A stretch of DNA of 63,623 nucleotides from an uncultured Clostridia bacterium (GTDB lineage Bacteria > Bacillota > Clostridia > Oscillospirales > Ruminococcaceae), in NCBI GenBank assembly GCA_944382875.1, contig CALWNQ010000015.1, positions 1-63,623 on the forward strand. The letters run 5' to 3'. Shown here piece by piece: positions 1-8,767 of this stretch. The notes beneath the pieces are model-generated. The model was not told where the DNA came from and did no database searches. It saw only the letters and a list, made by a program, of their open reading frames with translations. Positions within the stretch are counted from its first letter, which is position 1. Each line of letters begins with the position of its first letter. Position numbers and translations under genes: made by a program.

Positions 1-964
<964 letters not shown>

Positions 965-1221
965 TCATTCCTCCTGTGATGAACGCCCGACAAACAGGTT
1001 GCTGTCTTTATTATACTGCGTTTTGCCCTCTTTGTCAGCAGATGCGGCAACGGCTTCCGCGCGAATAAGGCGCATCATCTTGTCAAAAAGAGGCTCCGTT
1101 CCGCCGCAGGAGGTGTGTATTTCATAGACCGTCCTACCGAGCCTGTAACAACGGTTTCTTGCAACGGATTTCCCCGTTTCGGCAAATAATCGCTCTCTTT
1201 CTGGCTTCGTTTCTGTTCCAT
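965..1221 (-). pseudogene. TnpW-like transposon protein, frameshifted near its start
   Basis: Reading 1-246 codons upstream of the recombinase in the frame that ends with TGA at 965-967 gives a TnpW-like sequence: ETKPERERLFAE, then CYRLGRTVYEIHTSCGG, then EPLFDKMMRLI. Small proteins of this kind sit directly before the recombinase in many clostridial transposons. The frame has no usable start codon. The ATG at 1221 (MEQ...) is in a different frame and joins the conserved frame only if one base is added after codon 4, in the run CAGAAACG. I read this as a one-base deletion. The stop is 3 nt before the recombinase start. A non-ATG start cannot be ruled out. Confidence 0.6.
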
Positions 1222-1265
1222 TCCGTTCCCATCCTTTCCGGAGAAGTCACAACAGAGCAAGCATA

Positions 1266-1285
1266 GGAAGTGTGGCCACACTTCC
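1266..1285. repeat. 20-bp perfect palindrome
   Basis: GGAAGTGTGG followed directly by its reverse complement CCACACTTCC. It lies between the recombinase module and the truncated histidine kinase, in a stretch without a convincing gene (1222-1406). It could be a binding site for a recombination or mobilisation protein of the element. The sequence alone does not decide. Confidence 0.5.
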
Positions 1286-1406
1286 GCAAAATCTTCGTTT
1301 CCGGCCTGCTGCCGGAGCGGAGATTTTTGCTTGTTGGGAGCTTCCCAAACCCTTGTTTTTTGCTTCGCCAATATTACGCTGGAAAGGACGGAATCTGCCC
1401 GCAAAA

Positions 1407-2090
1407 TCACAGTATATTCAAAAAATAAATATATAAGATAAACAGCACCGGGGCGATATCTTTTGGCCCTGTTCCCGGTGCTGTTTGTAAATTTTTTTGG
1501 TGTTTATTTATCATCAACAAGGGAAAGTCAATCGGTTCGGTATTGTGAATGATTCTGCGTTTGGAAAAGTAATAGGCTAAAAAGAGGCACAGCAAATCCA
1601 ATCCCAGCATCCCCACTACAAAGAGAGGAAGCCGTCGAAGCGCCGCAATGGAAAAGTAATTGCTGGTAAGTTTTGTATAGCTGTCTGTGGGATAGCCCAA
1701 CACCAACAGCCCATCATCGGTGTTCCAAACAAAAACCGGGTAATCCTCAATATATCCTTTTGAAAATAGTGCAACATCTTGAATGGTGTAACTTTCCGGC
1801 ACATTGTCCGGCAAATCAACCGACCAATAACATTGTCCATCTGCGTCCAGGTAGATTGCCCAAATATGATTCTGCCGGAGTTTTTGCACCGCATCATCCG
1901 ACAATTGTTCCGGCGTGGCGGCAGCAGCAGTCATTTCCGACATGGATTGCGGGGATGAATCTCCATAATCCTCGGTCACAATCTTTTGAAATGTCAGGCC
2001 GAATACCACCGCGTTAAGGAACAGCAATATCAGAATAAAGGCAGCGAACGACACAAGATATTTAGATATATAACTTCCGAATGATCTCAT
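1407..2090 (-). pseudogene. Sensor histidine kinase remnant, kinase domain lost
   Basis: 227 codons starting 4 nt after the stop of the response regulator. The protein has an N-terminal membrane helix (about residues 12-33), an extracytoplasmic sensor segment of about 120 residues, and a second helix (about 151-172) ending in FSKRRIIHNTEPI. In an intact kinase of this type, the HAMP, dimerisation/His and ATPase domains should follow. Here the reading frame passes into about 35 unrelated residues and stops. No H-box, N-box or G-box is present. The gene therefore cannot phosphorylate its partner. The truncation point is near position 1528, next to the stem-loop at 1441-1485, which suggests a deletion or insertion at the edge of the mobile element. 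Confidence 0.8.
1441..1485. terminator. Strong stem-loop at the element/kinase junction
   Basis: AACAGCACCGGG pairs with CCCGGTGCTGTT. It can serve minus-strand transcripts of the kinase remnant and also plus-strand reading, since an A/T-rich run with seven T follows. It lies just beyond the point where histidine-kinase homology stops, so it probably belongs to the sequence that truncated the kinase. Confidence 0.55.
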
Positions 2091-2094
2091 AACA

Positions 2095-2796
2095 TCACTT
2101 CCTTGCTATCAGCTTATAGCCCAAACCTTTAATGGTTATCAGGGATACGGGTTTTGACGGATCAGTTTCAATCTTTTCCCGGACGCGCCGGACATGAGCA
2201 ATGAGGCTGTTTTCATAACCAAAAGGATTGTCCCCCCAGAGGGCTTCACAAAGCGCATCTACGGTAACAATCTTTCCAGCATTACGGGCAAGAGTTTCGA
2301 GCAGGGTGTGTTCTTTGGCTGTCAGTGAAATAATTTCGCTGCCCTTATGGACTTCGGCTCGGCTAAAATCAATCGTACATCCATCTAAAACAAGCAGCGG
2401 TGAATCCTCTTTATAGGTTCGACGCAGTACCGCGTAGATACGCAACAATAATTCCTGCGGCATAAAAGGCTTTGAAATGTAATCGTCTGCACCAAGCCCC
2501 AATCCCGATAATTTGTCTGCTGCCTCGTCCTTTGCTGTTAAGAAAATGATTGGCACATTGGTAAAGGTGCGGAGCTGCTGCATCAGAGAAAAGCCGTCCC
2601 CATCTGGCAGCATGACATCCAAAACAATTAAATCAGGAGTTTCCTCTTTTGTGGTCAAAATAGCTTCTTTGACCGACATAGCAGTAAGGACAGTTTCAAA
2701 TCCTGCATCTTTCAATATATCTGATACCATCTTCAATAGTTCCTGTTCGTCATCTACCAACAAGAGCCTTTTACTATGTAAAAAAGAATTATCCAT
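2095..2796 (-). CDS. OmpR-family response regulator of a bacteriocin-resistance system
   Basis: 233 residues. The receiver domain (about 8-122) has the acidic pair D15-D16, the phosphoacceptor D60 in DLIVLDVMLPDGDGF, and K109 in the SKPF motif. The winged-helix DNA-binding domain (about 135-230) ends in the usual GYKLIARK. It is divergent from the ABC transporter operon at 2953 and lies directly upstream of the truncated kinase gene. This arrangement matches CprRK-CprABC of Clostridioides and related lantibiotic-resistance loci. The expected target is the pair of direct repeats at 2871-2890 in the shared intergenic region. With its own kinase broken, it may be silent, phosphorylated by another kinase, or active without phosphorylation. 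Confidence 0.92.
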   Translation of the reverse strand: MDNSFLHSKRLLLVDDEQELLKMVSDILKDAGFETVLTAMSVKEAILTTKEETPDLIVLDVMLPDGDGFSLMQQLRTFTNVPIIFLTAKDEAADKLSGLGLGADDYISKPFMPQELLLRIYAVLRRTYKEDSPLLVLDGCTIDFSRAEVHKGSEIISLTAKEHTLLETLARNAGKIVTVDALCEALWGDNPFGYENSLIAHVRRVREKIETDPSKPVSLITIKGLGYKLIARK

Positions 2797-2870
2797 AGCA
2801 TCCTCTCCAATCTGATTTTCTTTGTTTCTATTATATCATAGGCTGTCCATTCTGCGATCTTGCCCCTTAA

Positions 2871-2890
2871 AAAGTAAGGTAAAAGTAAGG
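2871..2890. promoter_or_regulatory. Direct repeat, probable response-regulator operator
   Basis: AAAGTAAGG occurs at 2871-2879 and again at 2882-2890, exactly 11 bp apart. Direct repeats on one face of the helix at this spacing are typical of OmpR/PhoB-type operators. The site lies between the response regulator gene and the divergent transporter operon. Confidence 0.6.
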
Positions 2891-2927
2891 ACGGGAGAAT
2901 GTAGATGTCAGGTTGAAGCTGTACCAT

Positions 2928-2952
2928 AAAAACATCGAAAGGAGATGTTTTT
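2928..2952 (+). promoter_or_regulatory. Hairpin presenting the transporter ribosome binding site
   Basis: AAAAACATC and GATGTTTTT can pair around the loop GAAAGGA, which is the Shine-Dalgarno of the ATPase gene starting at 2953. The stem is A/T-rich and weak, so it may only tune translation. Functional relevance is inference. Confidence 0.35.
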
Positions 2953-3717
2953 ATGGACTATATCATCACAACGGAACAGTTGACCAAGAAGTACAAGAAT
3001 TTCATTTCGGTCAATAATGTTTCGCTTCATATTCGCAAGGGCAGCATTTATGGGTTTCTCGGCCCCAACGGTGCGGGAAAATCTACGACCATGAAAATGT
3101 TGCTGGGCCTAACCGCGCCGACAAAGGGCAGCTTTACCATTGATGGAAAGCAGTTTCCGAATGACCGGATTTCCATTCTCAAAGAGATCGGCTCTTTCAT
3201 CGAAGCGCCGTCTTTCTACGCAAACCTCACCGGGCGGGAAAATCTTGATATTATCCGCCGCATTTTGGGACTGCCGAAAGCCGATGTGGAAGATGCGCTG
3301 GAGCTGGTGGGGCTGACCGAGTTTGGTGACCGGCTGGCAAAGAAGTATTCGCTGGGAATGAAGCAGCGCTTGGGCCTTGCCGGGGCGCTGCTGGGGCGTC
3401 CACCGATCCTGATTCTGGACGAACCCACCAACGGCCTTGACCCGTCCGGTATCCACGAAATCCGCAATCTGGTAAAATCCTTGCCCAGCCTTTACGACTG
3501 CACGGTGCTGATCTCGTCCCATATGCTGTCTGAAATCGAATTGATTGCGGATGTCATTGGGATTCTCAACCACGGGCGGCTGCTGTTTGAGGGAAGCATG
3601 AATGATCTGCGTCAATACGCCCTGCAATCCGACTTCGCTGCGGACAATCTGGAAGATGTGTTCCTTTCTATGGTTGAGAAAGATAACATGGACAGAAAGC
3701 AGAGGGCAAAATTATGA
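2953..3717 (+). CDS. ABC transporter ATP-binding protein, lantibiotic-immunity type (CprA/LanF-like)
   Basis: 254 residues. Walker A is GPNGAGKST (37-45), the signature is SLGMKQRLG (about 133-141), and Walker B is ILILDEPTNGLDP (about 152-164). Where most ABC ATPases carry a Q-loop glutamine, this one reads IEAPSFYANLTGREN with glutamate at 84. That E-loop is a hallmark of lantibiotic self-protection transporters. The protein powers expulsion of antimicrobial peptides from the membrane, using the two permeases that follow. The start ATG follows AAAGGAGATGTTTTT. The stop overlaps the next start in ATGA, so the two are coupled. Confidence 0.93.
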   Translation: MDYIITTEQLTKKYKNFISVNNVSLHIRKGSIYGFLGPNGAGKSTTMKMLLGLTAPTKGSFTIDGKQFPNDRISILKEIGSFIEAPSFYANLTGRENLDIIRRILGLPKADVEDALELVGLTEFGDRLAKKYSLGMKQRLGLAGALLGRPPILILDEPTNGLDPSGIHEIRNLVKSLPSLYDCTVLISSHMLSEIELIADVIGILNHGRLLFEGSMNDLRQYALQSDFAADNLEDVFLSMVEKDNMDRKQRAKL

Positions 3718-4439
3718 AAACGCTGGCAATCGAACTTCGGAAAGAAAAGCGAACTGGCGTGATTCCCATGCTGCTGGCCGTTGGTGTCCTGGGAGCCGCC
3801 TACGCATTTGTCAATTTCATTGTGCGAAAAGACACACTTCTGAATCTGCCGCTGGCTCCGATGGATGTCTTTCTGACCCAGCTTTACGGCATGATTATGG
3901 TGCTGAATCTGTTCGGTATCGTGGTCGCTGCCTGCATGATCTACAACATGGAGTTCAAGGGAAGCGCTGTAAAGAAGATGTATATGCTTCCCGTCAGCGT
4001 CCCGGCCATGTATCTGTGCAAATTCCTGATTCTGACGGTCATGTTTTTAGTTGCAATCGTGCTGCAAAATTTGGCGTTTGCACAAATCGGAATGACGGAT
4101 TTGCCGGACGGAGCGTTTGAAATGGGAACGCTGGTACGATTTGCCGGATACTCTTTTCTCACATCCATGCCGGTACTGTCGTTTATGCTGCTGATTTCCT
4201 CGCGCTTTGAAAATATGTGGGTGCCGCTTGGAATTGGTGTCGCCGGTTTTCTAAGCGGTATGGCCCTTGCAAATTCGGGACTGGCACTTTTGCTGATGCA
4301 TCCTTTTGTGATTATTCTGAAACCAGCGGTGGCCATGAGCGCCCAGCCTGATCCGACGGTTGCTTTCGTCGCTCTGGTAGAAACGCTGTTGTTCCTTGCT
4401 GTGGGCTTGTGGCTGGCGAAGTACAAACGCTACGAGTAA
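3714..4439 (+). CDS. Lantibiotic-immunity ABC transporter permease (CprB/LanE-like)
   Basis: 241 residues with about six hydrophobic helices (roughly 17-37, 52-75, 96-120, 143-163, 170-192 and 215-234) and no other domain. It overlaps the ATPase gene by 4 nt and is followed by a second permease of similar size after 16 nt. A matched ATPase plus two unequal permeases is the LanFEG/CprABC pattern. Start: ATG in the ATGA overlap. Residues LAIELRKEKRTG at the N-terminus resemble the cytoplasmic lead-in of ABC-2 type permeases. Subunit letter E versus G cannot be fixed from the sequence. Confidence 0.85.
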   Translation: MKTLAIELRKEKRTGVIPMLLAVGVLGAAYAFVNFIVRKDTLLNLPLAPMDVFLTQLYGMIMVLNLFGIVVAACMIYNMEFKGSAVKKMYMLPVSVPAMYLCKFLILTVMFLVAIVLQNLAFAQIGMTDLPDGAFEMGTLVRFAGYSFLTSMPVLSFMLLISSRFENMWVPLGIGVAGFLSGMALANSGLALLLMHPFVIILKPAVAMSAQPDPTVAFVALVETLLFLAVGLWLAKYKRYE

Positions 4440-4455
4440 GGAGGAATGATAAGAA

Positions 4456-5220
4456 ATGAGCTTTTTGGATTTACTCAAAATCGAGTTTATCAAAGTAAAA
4501 CGCTCCAAAATCGTACCCCTGATTTTCATTGCACCTTTATTAGTGGTGGTTTCCGGGGTTGCGAGTTTGAGCAACTACTTTACGCCGGAATACACCAATG
4601 CGTGGCCTGCCATGTTCATTCAAAGTGCGCTTGTTTACGCCTACTATCTGCTCCCGTTCAGCATGATTGTAGTCTGCGTGATGATTGCAGGACGAGAAAC
4701 AGGAAATAACGGGATTCTGAAAATGCTGGCGCTGCCGGTCAGCCGTTGCACATTATCCATTGCCAAATTCAGTGTGCTTACCTTTTATCTGTTTATGGAG
4801 ATGGTGGTGTTTCTTGTCGTGTTTGGAATCGCCGGGTTGATTGCGACACAGACAATGGGAGTAACAGAAACCTTGCCGATCCTATATCTTCTGAAATGGT
4901 GCTTGGGGCTGTTTCTGACTATGCTGCCGTGCATTGCGGCTATGTGGGCCATCACCGTGCTGTTTGAAAAGCCGCTTTTTTCTGTAGGATTAAATTTGCT
5001 GCTTGTGATTCCCGGTGTATTGGTTGCGAATACGCCGCTGTGGATCGCCTACCCGTACTGTTACAGCGGTTATCTCGTTTCCTGCTCTCTCCATGACTTT
5101 ACAGCAGAAACTTCCGACGCCGCTTTTTCGATGTTTCCGTTCCTGCCGTGCGCGATAGTCGTGTTTGGTCTGTTTTTCGCGCTGGCCGTCACCCAATTTG
5201 GAAAAAAAGAAATGAGGTAA
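4456..5220 (+). CDS. Lantibiotic-immunity ABC transporter permease (CprC/LanG-like)
   Basis: 254 residues, about six membrane helices, beginning MSFLDLLKIEFIKVKRSKIV, which is the typical start of ABC-2 family permeases in LanEG/BcrB-type exporters. The Shine-Dalgarno AAGGAGGAATG lies at 4438-4448. It is the third gene of the operon and would form a heterodimer with the product of 3714-4439. The next gene begins 4 nt after its stop. Confidence 0.85.
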   Translation: MSFLDLLKIEFIKVKRSKIVPLIFIAPLLVVVSGVASLSNYFTPEYTNAWPAMFIQSALVYAYYLLPFSMIVVCVMIAGRETGNNGILKMLALPVSRCTLSIAKFSVLTFYLFMEMVVFLVVFGIAGLIATQTMGVTETLPILYLLKWCLGLFLTMLPCIAAMWAITVLFEKPLFSVGLNLLLVIPGVLVANTPLWIAYPYCYSGYLVSCSLHDFTAETSDAAFSMFPFLPCAIVVFGLFFALAVTQFGKKEMR

Positions 5221-5224
5221 AACT

Positions 5225-5521
5225 ATGGAAAAGAAAAAACTTCAATCAGTTAGTATCGCTGCGCTCATTGTGAGCATCCTGCCGCTGGCGGCTCTTGCCC
5301 CATCGCTTCTGCACTTTTCGCTGTCGGACGGAGTCCGAACCGCTTGGGCCGGAGCCAATATCGTTTTTGTCCTGCTGGGCCTGATCCTTTCGGTGGTGTG
5401 TGTGCGGAGCAAGGAGAGCCGCAGCGTTATCAATATTGCATCCACGGCAATCAGCGTTTTTTGGGCGCTGCTGATGGTGGGAATTGTTGCGCTTGCCTTG
5501 TTCCTTACTTTTGTTCAGTGA
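5225..5521 (+). CDS. Small three-helix membrane protein of the transporter operon
   Basis: 98 residues with hydrophobic segments at about 10-31, 42-60 and 70-95. It lies 4 nt after the second permease and is followed after 10 nt by a lipoprotein gene, so it is the fourth gene of one transcript. I do not recognise a named family. Small membrane proteins accompany several bacteriocin-resistance transporters, and this position suggests an accessory role; that is inference. Confidence 0.75.
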   Translation: MEKKKLQSVSIAALIVSILPLAALAPSLLHFSLSDGVRTAWAGANIVFVLLGLILSVVCVRSKESRSVINIASTAISVFWALLMVGIVALALFLTFVQ

Positions 5522-5531
5522 GGAAACAGTT

Positions 5532-6023
5532 ATGCGTAAAATTGGGAAATTTATTGGATGCTGCCTGATTGCGGTTTCTTTGCTGGCCTGTACTGCCTGC
5601 TCCGGCCTCGATAGGTTAAGTGACAGTCTTAAGGATGGAGCAGAGCAATTAAGGGACGATGTAGTGATCGGAAAAAGTAACGCCCTTACCACCCCTTATC
5701 AGTCCTTTGAGGGTAGCCGCACTTCGGATAATGACGCTTTTCAGGCAACCTATGACGCTTCTGTAACTGGATTTAACGGACAGGATATTTTAGTTGCAGA
5801 CACTGATCTTAAAGAAAATGAGTGCCGCGAAATTGTAATCCGATACCAGTTTGATTCTCTTGACGGAAGCTGTCAGCTCATTTATATCTCCCCAGAATTG
5901 GAGGAGCAAGTGCTTTCTGAATCTGCCAGCGGAAGCGTTGCCGTTCAGCTTCATGCAGGAGCAAACTACATCGGAATTAACGGCACAGACTATTCGGGTG
6001 CTATCCAAATAACAGTACAATAA
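5532..6023 (+). CDS. Predicted lipoprotein, last gene of the transporter operon
   Basis: 163 residues. The N-terminus MRKIGKFIGCCLIAVSLLAC has a short charged region, a hydrophobic core and a lipobox-like LLAC (C20; C23 in CTAC is an alternative). The mature part is hydrophilic and beta-rich with no recognised motif. The start at 5532 follows GAGGAAACAGTT. A longer in-frame start at 5484 would overlap the previous gene and bury the signal peptide, so it is rejected. By analogy with LanI/NsrX-type lipoproteins it could bind a peptide at the cell surface, but homology is not visible by eye. Confidence 0.75.
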   Translation: MRKIGKFIGCCLIAVSLLACTACSGLDRLSDSLKDGAEQLRDDVVIGKSNALTTPYQSFEGSRTSDNDAFQATYDASVTGFNGQDILVADTDLKENECREIVIRYQFDSLDGSCQLIYISPELEEQVLSESASGSVAVQLHAGANYIGINGTDYSGAIQITVQ

Positions 6024-6043
6024 TATTCCTGAGATTCTGCCGG

Positions 6044-6070
6044 ATGACGGCAAAAGAAAAAAGCCGTCAT
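6044..6070. terminator. Stem-loop after the transporter operon
   Basis: ATGACGGC pairs with GCCGTCAT around an A-rich loop, 20 nt after the lipoprotein stop. There is no T-run, so termination strength is uncertain. Confidence 0.4.
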
Positions 6071-6103
6071 ACAGCAGACCTTTGACATGCCTATATTACC
6101 TTT

Positions 6104-6140
6104 CGGCGGCTTTGAGAAATTAAGGCCGCCGTTTTCGTTT
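6104..6140 (+). terminator. Second stem-loop with T-rich tail
   Basis: CGGCGGC pairs with GCCGCCG and is followed by GTTTTCGTTT... It probably ends transcripts of the transporter operon before the sigma-factor module. The rest of 6024-6418 holds only a possible tiny reading frame (6178-6267). Confidence 0.5.
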
Positions 6141-6177
6141 GCCCTGCACAGGAACGGCGGTTATGGAGGAAACCGCT

Positions 6178-6267
6178 ATGCGAATGCACCAAACACATAA
6201 CTTCTCAAAAAAAGTTTATCTTCAGCACGGAAGAGGTTTGGACAAAAAGATGTACTATACGGTGTAA
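6178..6267 (+). CDS. Possible 29-residue peptide gene upstream of the sigma factor
   Basis: ATG at 6178 follows ATGGAGGAAACCGCT, a good Shine-Dalgarno (GGAGGA) with normal spacing. The peptide is basic and starts MRMHQTHNFSKKVYLQ. It ends at TAA 6265-6267. No family is recognised. The ribosome binding site is the only positive evidence. It could be a leader or a remnant of a larger element gene. Confidence 0.3.
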   Translation: MRMHQTHNFSKKVYLQHGRGLDKKMYYTV

Positions 6268-6418
6268 GTTGTCGGCATATTACATTTACTTTTGCTGATC
6301 TGTTATAGCGGTCTTTCGGTGCGGGCCGAAACTGCCGTATCAACATAGACACAATAGACCCAAGGGGTGGTGGCACCAACTCTAACTTCACATTCTCCCG
6401 CGGATCGGTGGTGAGAAG

Positions 6419-6847
6419 ATGAAGTACATCTCTGATAGTTATGGAGAACACTGCCGGTTTGACGCTTTCTGCAAAACCGTTCTCCGCAACGAGGCCAGAA
6501 CCTATCTGCGGGATTTGGGCCGCCAGCGAAATCGCGAAACTCAGTTCAGCGCTTTGCCGCAGCATGAGTTGGACAAGCTCTGCACCGTAGACCGCTATCC
6601 CAGCGACAGCTTTGTGTTTAGCTCTCATGGACACGTCCTGCATATTGAGAGCGAATTGGTGGCAGATGCTTTTGCCACCCTGCCGGAACAGGAACAAAGC
6701 ATTTTGATCCTGCATTGTGTGCTGGAACTTCCAGACAGAGAAGTGGGCGTTTTTGTAGGATTGTCCCGCAGCGCCGTCCAACGACACAGAACAAAGATAC
6801 TGAATGAACTGCGAAAAAACTTGAAATCCAAAGGAGTGAAAAACTGA
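6419..6847 (+). CDS. Sigma-70 family RNA polymerase sigma-like factor of a mobile element
   Basis: 142 residues. The C-terminal half (about 82-130) reads like sigma region 4: DAFATLPEQEQSILILHCVL, then REVGVFVGLSRSAVQRHRTK, a helix-turn-helix. The N-terminal part is short and lacks a full region 2. Such proteins sit between the lantibiotic transporter cargo and a helix-turn-helix gene in many conjugative or integrative elements of gut Clostridia and are thought to control element genes. The stop is followed after 1 nt by the ATG of the next (broken) gene. The reading frame itself is intact. Confidence 0.8.
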   Translation: MKYISDSYGEHCRFDAFCKTVLRNEARTYLRDLGRQRNRETQFSALPQHELDKLCTVDRYPSDSFVFSSHGHVLHIESELVADAFATLPEQEQSILILHCVLELPDREVGVFVGLSRSAVQRHRTKILNELRKNLKSKGVKN

Positions 6848-6848
6848 T

Positions 6849-7084
6849 ATGAACCAGCCAACTTTTAACGGCAGGGTGCTTTTGCCAATGGAGGTGATCG
6901 AAGCGGCCGCGCCGGTGATCCGTTAGCATTGGAGCGCGTATTGCGGTATTACGACCGCTACATCAACAAGATTTGTACGCGAATGCTTTATGACAAAGAT
7001 GGTTTGCCACACATCGGCATTGATGAGTACATGAAGCACCGCTTGCAGGCAAAGCTGACGGAAGCCATCGTGGTAAAGAAATAG
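6849..7084 (+). pseudogene. Helix-turn-helix element protein, broken by a one-base deletion
   Basis: The frame from ATG 6849 gives MNQPTFNGRVLLPMEVIEAA and then stops at TAG 6924-6926. From 6911 onward the next frame continues the family sequence: AGDPLALERVLRYYDRYINK, then GIDEYMKHRLQAKLTEAIVV, to TAG 7082-7084. The two halves join perfectly if one base is restored in the GC run GCGGCCGCGCCGG at 6903-6915. The family is the short helix-turn-helix protein that follows the sigma-like factor in Tn1549-like elements. A sequencing error in the GC run is possible, but other genes in this region are broken too. Confidence 0.8.
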
Positions 7085-7094
7085 CAAAGCCAAA

Positions 7095-7143
7095 GGAAGC
7101 CGTTAAGGGTCGAGATGAACGCTTCGCGCCCTTGACGGCTTCC
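7095..7143. terminator. Long stem-loop after the sigma/HTH module
   Basis: GGAAGCCGTTAAGGG pairs with CCCTTGACGGCTTCC (15-bp stem with G-T pairs). It begins 10 nt after the broken helix-turn-helix gene and is followed by CTCCGTCTTT. A second perfect hairpin, GCGCAAGCAG-AAAT-CTGCTTGCGC, lies at 7173-7196. The rest of 7085-7356 shows no gene. One short minus-strand frame (KGKNGKTPLAIQARQKG) looks like a coding remnant but cannot be named. Confidence 0.65.
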
Positions 7144-7356
7144 TCCGTCTTTACTGTGTGGCAATCAAGCAGGCGCAAGCAGAAATCTGCTTGCGCCCGC
7201 TGCTATTATGACGTTTATGCCTACGCACTTAGAGGGTTAGAAAACCCGATGTTACCGGGCCTTTCTGGCGTGCTTGGATAGCCAGAGGTGTCTTGCCATT
7301 CTTACCCTTAAAAATGCAGTTTGAAATGCGTAGAAAATTGTATAACAGATTTACTA

Positions 7357-8604
7357 TTAGCGATACAAATCGCGTACATCCCATGGCATCAACATCCAAT
7401 TTCCATTATTTCGCCAAGGTACCCCAACACGATCACTATTGCTTTCATATACGCAACCAAAAACTAAGGTAGCTTCTTTTGGTTCTATATCTGTTGTAAA
7501 AGAAACTCTAACTACAACTTTTGATAAAGCACAGGCTCGTTCTTCAACTTCGATAATTTCAAAACAATTAAGAATTTTATTTTCAAATATTTTGCGACAT
7601 TCACCTGCTCGTTTTCCTGCTGATAGACTTGAAGGAAACATCCTTTGCAAATATATTGATTGTTTCCCGTAATTTCTGCTCTTCCATGCATCGAGCATTT
7701 CCACAATCTTAACAATATAAGGATACTCGGTATAGTCTTCCGCTTTACCTGAAGCAGGAATATCTTCCCCCACAGTAACAGACCTTTTTCTCCATGATGA
7801 AATTTCTTCTCTTATCTTTTTGTTTTCTGCTAAACGTAATAGAGATTCTCTTATTGGTGAAGGATTGAGTGATTTTTCGTATTTCTCTTTTCTTGTCTGC
7901 TCGCTATTTTTCATTTTCATCCAATCAGCAATAGCAAACATAAGAGCTACACATTTACATGACACATATTCATTGGCATAATTGAGGTCGCGCCCATGCA
8001 AAATGCCGTTACGATAAGGCAGTGTAATCCTTTCCGTGTTCGTCTTTGTACGATTCTGATTAATTATCCCCTTTAGCTTAGATAATCCGTCACTACACCC
8101 AACTAAGCAATCCCACGCGTCAACAGATGTTCCTTCTGCAAAGAAACCCTTGCTTTTTGTGAAGTCATTAACTGCTCCATCCACTATAATCAGAGCAAGA
8201 GGAACACTTGCGTAATATCGTCCTGCAAAATGGTCTTCAAAAAAGCACTCAATCAAATTGTTCCTTACAAAAAATGCATCCGAGCTATTCTTTATCCAAT
8301 GAACAATTTTACTAACATCGTCTGTATAATAGTTAATTAAGACTTGTTCGGCGGCTTCAATTCCACTTTTGTCAAAAGCGTCATTTGCGCTTTCTATAAG
8401 TGCAAAACTCATACTGTCATAAGCGCACCAACCGTACGAAGAAAATCTTTCGTTGAAAGCGGCAGTTTGAGTAAGCATATTATCAAACTGCTTTTCTAAA
8501 TTCCGCAGTTATTCCCTTTGATCTGGTTTTAGAAATAGAGCCAATAATTTCATTGCTTTTATATCGCTTCGCAATTTGTTTAAGGAAAGCAGATTATCAT
8601 CCAT
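7357..8604 (-). pseudogene. HEPN-like protein, interrupted by an in-frame UAA codon
   Basis: The 373-residue open frame starting at ATG 8478 has no ribosome binding site. Upstream in the same frame, ATG 8604 has a good one (AAAGGCGGTGAAGAAGC) and encodes MDDNLLSLNKLRSDIKAMKL and 11 more residues to TAA at 8509-8511. After the TAA the frame continues LRNLEKQFDNM into the long part. Changing TAA to CAA gives a smooth 415-residue protein, so a C-to-T nonsense change is likely. The long part contains RNGILHG (R156 and H161 from the inner ATG), the R-X4-H signature of HEPN nucleases found in ApeA/Abi-type defence proteins. The composition is more A/T-rich than its neighbours. A defence role is inference; HEPN assignment rests on one short motif in a helical context. 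Confidence 0.6.
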
Positions 8605-8640
8605 GCTTCTTCACCGCCTTTCATAATATATTCTATCACA

Positions 8641-8678
8641 AAACACCTCCGAACGCATTACGCATTCGGAGGTGTTTT
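8641..8678. terminator. Bidirectional terminator
   Basis: AAACACCTCCGAA pairs with TTCGGAGGTGTTT and has T-runs on both sides. It ends minus-strand transcripts of the DUF2798 gene. Confidence 0.8.
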
Positions 8679-8767
8679 GGTTTCAACCTGTTTGTCAGTG
8701 GCTAAAGTAATCGGTTATGCTTACTTCCTTATTGGTGTTTACCTAAAGCGGCACGCTTTTCTTGTTT

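Noticed and set aside
1075-1410. A 111-codon minus-strand gene between the recombinase and the kinase remnant
   Set aside because: Its C-terminal half is the TnpW-like region in the wrong frame, and the N-terminal half has no recognisable content or ribosome site.
8509-8511. Programmed readthrough or recoding at the UAA in the HEPN-like gene
   Set aside because: UAA is not a selenocysteine or pyrrolysine codon, and no special downstream structure is evident. A nonsense change is simpler.
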